Positions 1 to 12,100 of a stretch of 64,000 nt of DNA are shown piece after piece. Origin of the DNA: Paraspadella gotoi. Taxonomy: Eukaryota > Chaetognatha. The translations under genes were made by a program, and so were the position numbers. Where the stretch lies: positions 12,742,790 through 12,806,789 of the forward strand of contig CM119269.1 in the NCBI GenBank assembly GCA_051294375.1. Direction: 5' to 3'. The first letter of the stretch is position 1; each line of letters starts with the position of its first letter. The notes beneath the pieces are model-generated. The model saw only the letters and a list, made by a program, of their open reading frames with translations, was not told the DNA's origin and made no database searches.

Positions 1-263
1 CGGACGAAGACAGAGAGAGACAGAGACAAAAAGAGACGAGTCACATATCTCTCTCTCTCTCTTGCCGATAAGAAAATCCGATAATATTTCGTCTCTTGCC
101 TCCGGAACGGTCGATTGCGATGGCTACTGTTTATGTGTGTGTGTCTCTCTCTCTATTCCAGCCAATGCCGCCGCACCGACTCTCTCGTTCCGCGATGGGA
201 CAGCTTTCCTGTCATCTGGAGGACATATGTCGTTTTCTCAGATCGCGTGTCGTAAGAAACGAG

Positions 264-298
<35 letters not shown>

Positions 299-627
299 AG
301 TCAGTGGCATTAGGGCAACTAAAAAATCAAGTGCCATCAACGGCATGACTTTTCTAAATATTAACAAACAAATGATTAAGTGCGGTTAGTGTACAAACCT
401 AAAATTACATACATAAAAATATGATACTGACAATAATACAATGATATTGGGAAAAAACAACGGCGACGACGGAAAAAACCACAACAATGACAACAGCAAC
501 GTTAATCTCAGGAGTCAGAGAGAAAAACAAAATCGCAACGATGACAAACGAAGATAACAACAACAACGACAAAGATCGTCTAGGGTCCGAGTCACTCGAC
601 CGCGACTTTTTTTTTTTGCTCTCGGCG

Positions 628-629
<2 letters not shown>

Positions 630-715
<86 letters not shown>

Positions 716-800
716 ATCCTTCCGTCACTCAATTCGTTTTCGATCTCTTTGTTTCTCTCTCTGTCTCTTTTCTTATGCCTCTCTATTCTCTCTCTCTCTC

Positions 801-865
<65 letters not shown>

Positions 866-868
866 TCT

Positions 869-898
<30 letters not shown>
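630..898. repeat. (TC)n microsatellites, two blocks
   Basis: Nearly pure CT dinucleotide runs occupy about 630-714 and 790-898, separated by a CT-rich degenerate spacer. They give the long Ser-Leu frame seen on the plus strand, which is not a gene. Confidence 0.95.
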
Positions 899-899
<1 letters not shown>

Positions 900-2049
900 T
901 TTGAATTCGAATGATGCTACTAGTTAAACTGACATCACGCAAACGGTTTTTTTTGCTAACATTACGTCATATTTCGTTAAAATCTTTTGCTAAAAAAATC
1001 AGAAAAAAAAATCGATTTTGGAAATATTTCGTTTGTGGTCCAGTTGTTGTTGGCATTTGTTTGTTGGCTGTTGTTGTAGTTAAAACATAACAGACAACAA
1101 GCCGAGGAAATAACAAAGCCAATAGGTAATAAAAAATGGAGGTGACACTTACATTTACATTAATACCGCAGCGATGTATAATTTCTGGATCGTTTCGTCA
1201 TTTGAGAATCATGAAATTACTCGAGATAAAAAAAATGGCAACGATGACTTCGTTTTCGAAAAAGATAAAAAGACAAAAAGAAAAAAGACAAGTCGAGGCA
1301 AGTCTCCAATTGCTTCGTTGACTTGATATCTATGTTGACATGATTGAAAATGGGTTGGGGGAAGGGACGACCGCGCCCTCCTAATGATATGAATAAGATA
1401 TTTTTGATTTTAAATAATTGTATAGGAAAAATAATATCTAACAGACAATTAAAAAGAGACAAAATTGAAATAATTAAGACCGAAAACTTAAAATAGTAAA
1501 ACACGTAAATTAGTCATTATTATAGTTCGCTTACTCGGAAGCTCGGAAAGCGGAATTAAAAATAAAGAAGTCAACTTTTTTTAAATTTAAAAATGGCGTA
1601 AAAAAAGAAAGATAGAGAAGAAGATGAGGCTGAGTGAGATGACTTATTGACTGATCCGTCGTCGCTCGTTAAATTACAAAAAAATCACTAAGCGGCGCTG
1701 ATTCGATTTTCACTTTAATCTCACGATTCTTTCGGCTTCACTCCAGACTCCCACCTTCTCCCTTTTCACGGACGCGAAAGTTCCGAAGTTCAACGAGGAT
1801 TTTATATTCGCGAGATAACAACAACAACGACAGCGAAGAGGACAACGTCGACGATAGAAGGCGATAAAAAAATATTCTGTTCGCGCGTTAAGATAAACTG
1901 ACGATCGAATTGAAATCGCAACCTGAATTTCTCGTCGTGAAAAAAAAAGTAAACAAAGAAAAACAAAAGGGAAGCGTAGATCGTCTCGACGCGCAGATTA
2001 ATTGGCGCAAACTGAATCGTTTCGATTATAGCAAAAATACAAAGATAAC

Positions 2050-2050
2050 A

Positions 2051-2143
<93 letters not shown>
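2050..2143. repeat. (TAA)n microsatellite
   Basis: About 30 uninterrupted TAA/ATA units. Poly-Ile and poly-Tyr frames on the two strands come from this tract. Confidence 0.95.
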
Positions 2144-2147
<4 letters not shown>

Positions 2148-2381
2148 ATTACGCTCAATAACTGCCTAAAAAAAATTTTGGTCGAAAAAAAAATCAAAAC
2201 TTTGACGCCTTAATCGGTTTTTTTTGTTCAAAACGGAAATAAATTGGAAAATAAATCGAAAGAAAAGGAAAAGTAAAAAGATTTTAATGGCGACGCTGAT
2301 GTTTTTTCTTTTTTTTTTCTCTCTAAAGGTAAGTCGTGACGAAGTGGAAATTCGAGTAGGCATCCTCCTCCTCCTCCTCCT

Positions 2382-2390
<9 letters not shown>

Positions 2391-2479
<89 letters not shown>

Positions 2480-2606
2480 CTCCCGTCTCTCTCCTTCATT
2501 TCGATTCCCATTTTCGTGTCGTTAGAAAACGACGACGACATGTTTCCCTGGGTTCCCATAGTAATACACACACACAAACTCTCTCTCTCTCTCTCTCTTC
2601 TCTCTC

Positions 2607-2641
<35 letters not shown>
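2391..2641. repeat. (TC)n microsatellites
   Basis: Pure CT runs at about 2391-2477 and 2579-2641, with a short non-repetitive spacer. A similar tract lies at 3325-3382. Confidence 0.95.
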
Positions 2642-2646
<5 letters not shown>

Positions 2647-3318
2647 GATGAAAGGATTTTTTGCCCACAAAGTATAATTACTGATATATAGAATGAAATA
2701 TATATATTCTAAGTTTTTTGGTAATTCGAGATCTTTAAGTTTAAACTAATAAAATTGAGTTAAGACTATAATTTCTTTCATATTTTTTCTTATTTTTCTT
2801 TGAATTTAATTTTCCGATAAAACCTTCAGAATTTTTTTTGCCCAAAAGAAAAAAAAAAAGAAAAGCAAACGGTTCAATAAAGTTTCAACATTAATTATGA
2901 TTTGAGGATTGTTTTTTCTTTGATTGAGTGTAAATATATTTTGTTATCCTTGACGATGAAACGAGTTTTGTCGAGAGCTGAATCCTAATGACATGAATCC
3001 ATATGACATATCTCTCCCGCTGCCGCTGTCGCAGCCTCTGCCGTAAAGGCCACATCGCTGCGAGCACTTACTTTCTATGGCGCAGCGCGAATTAAAGAGC
3101 GCGAGCAGAGAACGCGCGTGCATCTGCCCCTTGCCTCACCTGAAGAGTAAACTTACCTCTTTTTTTTTTCTTGTCACATTCAAAAGGAATCGATTGGCTG
3201 CGTACTCCTCCTCCTCTTCCTCCTCCATATCAACACCCTTTTACCGATCGCCTTTCCTCTCCTATTCTCAATCCTTCTCTCTGCAGGGAAGTCGCGAGTT
3301 TGAAACAATATCGATTGC

Positions 3319-3383
<65 letters not shown>

Positions 3384-4171
3384 TTCTCCGTAAACCATGC
3401 AATTTCTGAGCTAAAATAGTTGTCTCAAGACATTAACTCATAAATTTCGCTCAATGACCATTTAGCTTTTACTCTTTAGGTAAAAATAAATGAATCTAGA
3501 TAAGGATTAGGAATTTTATGCCAGATTCGAGTGCAGTCTATTTTTAAACAGAGATAAAGAGAGAAGGACAACGACTGGTATAATTTTAAAAAAGTATTAA
3601 ACATTAATTGTATGAAATGTTCGCAGCCATGAATGAAGTGGAAAGGTAAGAAGAAATTCGCACGTTGACAGCAGTGAGCGCGATTTCATTTACAAACATG
3701 TAATAATCGTACATATGTAACGTCAATTTTGTTTTCCGTTTTCTATGGGTTTTCATAATCCCCCAGTAAATTCGAAAATTACTATATTCTTTCGTGTTTC
3801 AACTTTTTAATTAACTTTTATTGCCTATGTATTATTTCGCACGAATTTGGAAGCCATCGGTTGCCATGGCGACCTCTCTTACATCGATTGGGCCAGACCC
3901 AGAGTACCTAATGATTTTGCCGGTTCATTTCGAAATTCAAAAAAGAAATTGTAAATTGTTGTTAGAACAAGTTTCGACTTAACTTTATTCCAATATAACA
4001 AAATATAACAAAAATACTTTTTCTCTTCAGTAAGCATTCAAAAAACTTAATGATAGGAAAAATCGTCGAAGAATTAAAAATTAAACACATCAAAAAGACA
4101 AAATTATCTAACCACAAACTTCCCTATACAATGAATCTTCCATAACGAATAGCGTTCTACATTTTTCAACC

Positions 4172-4310
4172 ATGTCGGGCGACGTTCTGGCCGACGATTT
4201 CTTCAATTTGTCGGGTAAGTGAACGACATGATGACGACAACAACGACGCCGTTGATTTACCCTTACTTTCTTTAGGCGCGACTCACAATCACGTCCGCCG
4301 ATCAGCGCGC

Positions 4311-4341
<31 letters not shown>

Positions 4342-6095
4342 CGCCTCAAAGAATCACCTTGGAGAATTTCGATTCCGAAGACGCGGAGGGAAGCAGATAC
4401 GTGCTTACCAGCCCGAGGTGATTGCTTGCCTGGCTGTAGTGATTGATTGTTGTGCCGGGCATTGGAGAAGCTTATATTTCAATATCATTCAATCATTTTT
4501 TTAATTATTGAATTATTTTTTTATTTAATATTCAATGCCTTCATTCATTCATTCATTCGTTCATTCATTCATTCATTTAATTGTTAATTCATTTATTTAT
4601 TAATGTAATCTCTTATCATTTAAAATAATAATTCATTCATTCATTGCTTAATTTATTCATTCATTTTATTTATTAATTCATTAGTTTAAATTCCTTCATT
4701 TATTAATTAACTTATTTTTTAAATCATTTATTCGTTCATTCATTCTCTATTTCTTTCTTTTTTTCATTCATTCATTCATTCATTCATTCATTCATTCATT
4801 CATTCAGTCATTCATTCATACATTCATTCATTCATTCATTCATTCATTCATTCATTCATTCATTCATTCATTCATTCATTCAATTGTTCATCCATTTATT
4901 TATCAACCATTGCTTATTTTATTCATTCATTTTTTATTAATTCATCAGTTTAAATTCCTTCATTTATTCATTAACTTATTTTTTAAATCATTCATTCATT
5001 CATTCATTCATTCATTCATTCATTCATTCATTCATTCATTCCTTCTTCAGATCACTCGAGGCCTGCGCCGCAGTCGGAGTTCGACCAGTGGATTTACTTC
5101 CAAAGTCTTTGGAGGAATTCGAGTCGGAACTTTTGCCTCGAGGCGTCGAGCTCAGGACTATTAGGGATGAATTCGATCGGAGGGAGACGGAGAGACAAAG
5201 TGAGTGGGGAGAGGGAGGGAGAGAGAGAGAGAGAGGGAGACAGAGAGACCAACTTGGTGAATAGAGAGTGAGCTAAGATAGAGTTGGGTGACGATCTTTA
5301 ATTTTCAATTTCTCAGGGAACGTGATGGACGCGATGCGAGTTCGAGGAGATTTGATTCGAAATTCTCTAAACTCCTCTCTCGGCGGGAAAGGCAGATCCG
5401 GCGAATCGGGTAAGTCTCCACCTGAACTCAGCCAAAAATCTCTTAACTTACCCTCACTCTAAAAAGCAACGCCCTCTCTCCCCAGGGTTCTCATCGCGTC
5501 CTCCTCCGTCGCCGACGCATCGATCTCCGTTTCGTCCCGATAGAGGTCTCTCTTTCGACCCGCCACGCCCACCAAACTTTAACGAGCCACGCCCACTCGG
5601 AATTTCCGATTACTCTCGCTCTCCGATCTCGTCCAATCGAAGTCCGACTCCAACTCGATTCAACCGAAGTTCATCTCCGACGAATCGCGTCAGTTTCGGC
5701 GACGAAAACAACAACAACGACGACGACGACGACAGGTGAGTTAAATTTATTTTTTTTAATATTTCTACACTTTATTACTATTTTTCGTAGATTCACAGTA
5801 GATTGAAGACTGAAAAATACTTTTTTCCCCTTTTTCTCCCTTTTTATTTCGTTTTGTTATTTGGTTTTTATTTGTTTTATCTTGGCCGCCATTTTGCTTT
5901 GTTTTTTTTTTATGCCGCACGGATTCTATTTTTTTCTTTCTTTCCGCGTTTATCCATGGCATCTTTCCGTTTGGTATTTATTTTCTAAATCTTTTTCTTG
6001 TGTCGTGCTTTTGTTCCTCTTTTCCTTTTTCACGACTGAAAAAAATTATCGAACAAAATAAAATGACGACGACGACAAAAACCACAACGACAAAA

Positions 6096-6127
<32 letters not shown>

Positions 6128-9100
6128 TTCTCGCCCTTCCTGGCCGAAGCGCGGGCTCTAGTTCGAAAGAACAAAGAAATGACGAGAAAATTGGAAAAGA
6201 AAATCCGCGACACCAAAGGAGATAACAACAACAACAGCATCAGCGTCGACGAAGGGTTCGACTCCTCCGACACGGTTGACCTCGACTCCCCGGAATCGCC
6301 CGTCCGCGGTCGGGTCGGAAACAAATCGGCGCCGAAGAGACGGAATCCGCGAAAATCGACGCCGAAAAACCAGACGAATCCCGGCGTCGTTTCCAACCCT
6401 TATCTTCGTAAATTCTCCGTCGCCGCAGCAGCCCCGACGGCCCAGGAGCCGCCGCTGCAGGTCGGCGGAGTGGGCGTCGCCGGCGGACGAGCCTCTCCGG
6501 CGACTCCGGCGTCGCGAGCGAGGTCGGCTTCGCCCGACGCCGTGCGAGAACGAAGAAGCGGGCCAACGCCGTTTTTAGACAATGGGTGAGATATAATTGA
6601 CAGTTTTATTGATTTGATTGTATGACTGACAGCCTGACTGACACACTGTTGAATTGTTTGATTTATTTTCTTTCCCAACAGATCTCAAGATTCGACTTCC
6701 ACTCCGAGGCTTCCCAGGTTAGTTTGAACGGAAAAAACGACGAAATTTAATTTGAAAACCTTATAAACCTGTTCACAAACAACGATTTATAATAATAATG
6801 ATAATAAAATTACCTTTAACGTTCTAGAGAAAAAATCACAAAGTCCACGAATTTTAAAATCAAATTGAAAAAACCGTTAGTTATCTTTTCAATAAATAGT
6901 AAGAACAAATAAAAAAAAAGAAGCGTCAGGATTAAGAGAGTAAAGATTCAGGATTCATGAATCATGATTTTATTTTCGGCGTCTTGAAGTTGAACTATGC
7001 AAACTCCCCCGGGCCCCCAAAAAAAAAAAAATAACAAAAAAAGTAACTGAGTCGGTCTGACTTTCTTCCGCTGAGCAAAAACACCGAGTTATCATGAAAT
7101 ACTTATTCATGATAATAAAAAATAAAAAAGAAGAAATCAGCTTCGTCAGCATGACAACTTTTAAAACCTGTTCTGGTTCTTTTCGTCTTCTTTAAAAAAA
7201 AAGGACAAAACACAAAACAAAAAACACGAACGAATTCTTTTTCTTTCATTCTCATCGAATTCCTTCAATCAATTTCCTCTCGCTTCTCTGCAAACAATAA
7301 AAAAATGAATACCCATTGGTCATTGTTGTTTTTGTCTATCGGTTCCGCCATTGCAGCAATAGGCGGCACCAACATTAACATCTCCACCTGCCTTCCAATG
7401 CGTCAAACGCTGAAATGCGTCGACGCCACATCGTGGCGAATCAACGACGCAAAGATTAATTCCTCGTCGAAAGACTTTAACGTGACTGAAGACGGAGCGC
7501 TGGTCATCGCGGATCTACCGTACGCAGCTCGACAGGGCTCTTGCGCAGCCGTAGCCGTCGTTGGAGGTTCCTTGTGTAGCGAAACCGGGCTTTTTGAGTG
7601 GTCGTCGTGGAAAGTCTGCAACACACCATGTCCTCGGAGATATAAATGCGACGTTTCGAAAGCAAAGATCATTTCTACTCGCGCCATCAATGGAGAATTT
7701 ACCGGAACCATCTTTGTCCACTTTTCGTGTCCCCCGAATCGTCAATGTCGCGTCAGGGTTTACGATGCATACAATAATGGAATCGTAGACGAACGAATCT
7801 TCGCCTGCGAGCAACCTTGTCAAACATGTCGCGAATTGTGGGTCCTTCCGATTGAGCGTTCCTGGACAAGACGTGACTTGGCCTTTTACGTCGGCTTAGA
7901 CTTTGTTGACGAGGAGGTTGACGCGGAGATTTCCAGGATGTTCGGGTTCTCCGATTCGTTTCTTCCGCCTTCGCCTCCGGATTCGCCTCCGCCTCCGGAT
8001 TCGCCTCCGCCTCCGGATTCGCCTCCAAGTCAATCGCTTCCGCCGACACCCGTGATGCAACCGATCCCGCCTGCGACGACGCAATCGTATTCAATTGAAA
8101 TCGTCGTCGTTAGCATTATCGTAGTCCTCATCCTGCTAACCATTTGCGGGGCTTTTTGGAAGAAAAGGAGGCCATCCGATCCCGTGGTTAGAAGGACACC
8201 ACGAGTCGCGAACAAGCGACTTTATCTTTCTGATTCCGAGTACGCCTATCCCGAATTCTGGCCAAGCAACTGTAAACGAAAATGTAGTGATTCTGACGAA
8301 GTTTTTCCCCAATGCACACAGTTTTTGGCTACCACTGATCCGCCTAATTTGCCTGTTGAAGAAATGGATCTAGATTTGAGTGACGTTGAATCAGATCCAT
8401 TAACTGAAAACCCAGATGTACAAGCTATGGATAACTCTTCCTGCACAACTGAAATATCTCCTCATGACCTGGACGATGTTCCTTTGTCCAAACTATCAAA
8501 TCATCCATCAATGGATGTGGCTGATATTTCTCCACCCAAGATGCCTGATCCAATTGATACGAGCTCCCGGGTCAATGTTATTTCCATTCTGTTGTGTCCC
8601 GGGGCGACATGGATGAAAGCCGAGTTAACTTTAGAACAACAAACCAGCGTTGCTATGACAACGTTTAAAAAGCTCAAGTACGTTTTTAGCGGTACGGACA
8701 ACCTAGGTGTCATGGAAAAGCTCGTCGACGCTGGAGAAGCCATGAAGTTGGGATGCGGTCTCTATGTGGACACAGCGACCATCGCGTCGGCGATAGATGC
8801 ATTGCATGAGACGGAGAAGATGTTGACTCCAATTATCACACAATTTGGAGAGAGCGTCGTGGAAGAAGTCAAGCGGGGACGATATTCTAAGCGAATGATT
8901 TCAGATCTGTTGAAGGAACGACTTGGATTAATGGACAGTGACAGCAAAAGCAAAGAGTTATGTCATGCTATTATCCTCCATCTGAAACGAGAGGGTTTTT
9001 TCTATCCAGTGCCACAGTCTTGTATTTCCGCAAAAGTTGAACCAGCAGATAAATGGTATCAAATTCCTCACGTGTCAAAAGCTCCATTCATTCCCGACTT

Positions 9101-12100
9101 GTGGCAGTGCCAGACCGATCAATACCAGATTGGATACTTATATGAAACAAGCACACAAATTCCAGCTCATCTTTTGTCTTTGATTTCGATGTCCATAAAT
9201 AATTTCTGTCAATACCCAACCAGAATGGACTGGGAACACGGGCTCATGGCCAGGAGCGGAGCCTTGTCAGTGTATGTACAAAACTTTGATGAAAGAAATG
9301 ACGTTATTCACGGTGCCTATCACGTGAATGATTTTTCAAATGGCCTCCTCCTCGTCTGCCGAGGACCACAAGATCTCAAAGAAAGTGTTTCTTTGATGCT
9401 GCATAAGTTTGACGAACACATCTTGGGCTATCTGTCCTTGTGGAGTGAAACTAAAGTGAAGACACTTATTCCTTGTATTTCACAAACATCGACTGTGACT
9501 TCACACGGAACACGCGAAGATTCGGAGGAAAATTTGGTCTGTGACGCGTGTCAAAGGATTGAAAACATCTCTGAAATAGAAAAAGAGGAAAATGTTAAAA
9601 AAGGGGATCCCACGCCAATCGCTGAAAGTAAATCGTCGATAGTAGATCGAGGTTGCTTCGGCGAACGCACTGGCAGCAAGTCTTCAATCGATACTGGCTA
9701 TAAAAGTTTGGGGAGCGATCACGGCGCGCTGACATGGCCAAACTCAAGAACTTCCGAAGCCGCAACTGAATACTTGCAAAGTCAAGTTTTCAATAAATTT
9801 TGTCAAGCCACCGCCAGTATTGGAATTTGGAACGACAATGAAAACTGTTATTCTCATCATGGAACTGGATTTCTCTATGCGAAGAAAACCGATGATGAAA
9901 TTGAAATGATGACTTGCCTTCACGTGATATTTGGTATCGCGGAATTTCTGGGAATCGAGATTCCATCACATGTAACTTTAGATGAACTTAACGACTTGCT
10001 GGACAAATTATATGTTAAAATTACCTTCGACCATTTAGTTGAAGGTACTCCCGAGGAGCCCTGCAATGTGAATTTGTCATACAACGTGACTAGCGCCGTT
10101 GCTTATGGGTTGGTAGGAGAAACTGACCATGTTCTCTTGAAAGCCATTAAAGTTAGAGGCTCGGAGTTTATCCTGGAAGCCGAACCTCTGGCTGACTTGC
10201 TGATGGAGGATTCTTTCGATGAAAAATCTTCCTTCTTTCAAAGTCTTTTGATATTTGGTTTTGTAGACCGCAAAACAAAAGTTCACGACCATGCCACCTA
10301 TCGGGATTCCCTGGCAACTACCTGCGCCCTCAAACTCAAGCAGGATTTGGATTTGAAAGTCGTAGACATGAAGCCCGAAGTCAAGGAGCGTGTCTATCAA
10401 AATCTGGTCGAAACCAAGAGGTTTCATTATACTAACTGCGACTCTGGAAACGTCGCTGCCCACCAATTGGAGGATTGTGAACTTAAAAATGACGAGGACG
10501 ATGTGCGTTGCTATGAAACATTAAAGAATCATTTTAATCCCGAAGACAATTTGAGTCGCTCCGAGTGGGCAATGTTAACGGACCCCAGGAGGATGTTGCT
10601 CAAATCCAAATTTAGACATGGGGCTTCTGGAGCACCAATTGCTGTCAGCAAGTCCAAGAGAGGAAGATATCCCCGATATCCTCAAGTTCCGGACACAAGG
10701 ATTGATCTTGTGGTCGGCATGTACGTAAGGGGATTCCCAATTTCCGACAGGGTTGAGTTCCAGGTGGAACAGGGCGTTTGGATCACATACATCTTTGATG
10801 ATTGACTTTATTTTTCTGTTTTTAAGATTGACTCTATTTTTGTAAATAAAAATAGATCTATGTACTCAACTATTTTTGCTCGGTTTTTAAAAACATATGA
10901 TCTCTAGACTAAGGTAGTGGCATAACCTCAGAAGTTATTTTCAAATTGAAATCTATCTCGCTCTTTCTTCTCATGTATTATTTTTCAATATTTAATTTTG
11001 GTTCTTTCTATCTTTTGATCTTTTGTTTTATGTTTTGATCCATCGATCTCACTCTCAGCTGGCGACGCCGCCTCAACTCTCTCCCTCTGCTCAGCGAATC
11101 CCGCTTCTCCTCCCGCCAATTAAGTCATTGTCCCCGCAGCGATTTGAACCCCGTCGCCGCGTCAGACCGCCACGGCAGATCCGCGGAGCAGAGGCGCCAA
11201 TTGGATTCTATGCCTAGGTTAAACTGTCATCCTTTGGCCATATTTTTCAAAAGCTCCCCGTTGTCATTGCTGTTCAGAAATTATGGATTAGGTTTAGGGA
11301 TTGGTTTATCGATTTGGTTTAAGGTTTGTTTAAGATTAGAGGTTATGGTGAGGGATTAGAATTATGGATTAAATTTTGGGATTAGGTTAGGATAAAATAG
11401 AATTTAAAGATCTATGAAAAACGAAAGTTGTAATTGGCAATTAACTACGATTTTATTAATAATAAAAGTTGGACATGTTTCAACTCGTGCTTTTCGAGTC
11501 TTCATCAGCGTTGATGAACATGTCCGAATTTTATTGTTAATTGCCAATTAAAACTTTTGTTGACCTTAAATCAAAAATACAACAAAAAGAGAGAATGAAC
11601 ATAATTTAAAGATCCAAATTAAGTCCAGGGATTTATGGCAAAAAATAGAGCGCTTTTAGATAAATGTGACTAAGTTACTCCTTTTCCCCTGGTCTTCTCA
11701 CCTGACCACATTCTTAACCCCCCCCCACCAGATGGCGACGCAACGCCCTCCTTAATTCCCTTCCTTCCTCCCCATTTCACTCTCCTCCCGCCCCATGGGA
11801 AAACGACGACGAATATTTCGACGCTTCCTCCGCCTCCGCAGTGTCGACGCTGAGAAAGACGCATCCGCTGCCGCACGTCGCTTCCGCGGCGGAGCAGGAA
11901 TGGCGGCAGCGGAAGCGGGAAGGGTCTGCTAAGGCTGCTGCGGCGGAGGCGGCGGCGGCGCCCACGAGGTGGCGATATTAACCACGAATGTGAAGAAAAT
12001 AAAGAGAAAAAACTCACCGAATAATCACGAGCTTGAATCTTAACCTCGCTTTCTATATGTACATACATTGTACATACATGCAATATGTTATTCTAAAATA

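Larger units (their letters stand above)
1..4171. other. No gene recognised; repeat-rich flank
   Basis: I see no convincing coding exon here. The stretch holds a (GAC)n tract (about 265-298), several (TC)n tracts, a (TAA)n tract and AT-rich filler. The open frames present are translations of those repeats (Ser-Leu, Arg-Glu, poly-Ile, poly-Tyr, poly-Asp). A GC-richer patch near 3010-3140 could hide a small exon, but neither a frame nor splice sites decide it. Confidence 0.6.

Noticed and set aside
487-927. Long Ser-Leu open frame
   Set aside because: Translation of CT dinucleotide repeats. The same applies to frames around 2224-2691, 21529-22152 (outer part), 37283-37533, 37836-38027, 52557-52826, 60280-60684 and 62297-62554.
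1802-2197. Frame with about 30 tyrosines and its poly-Ile antisense
   Set aside because: Both are readings of the (TAA)n tract.
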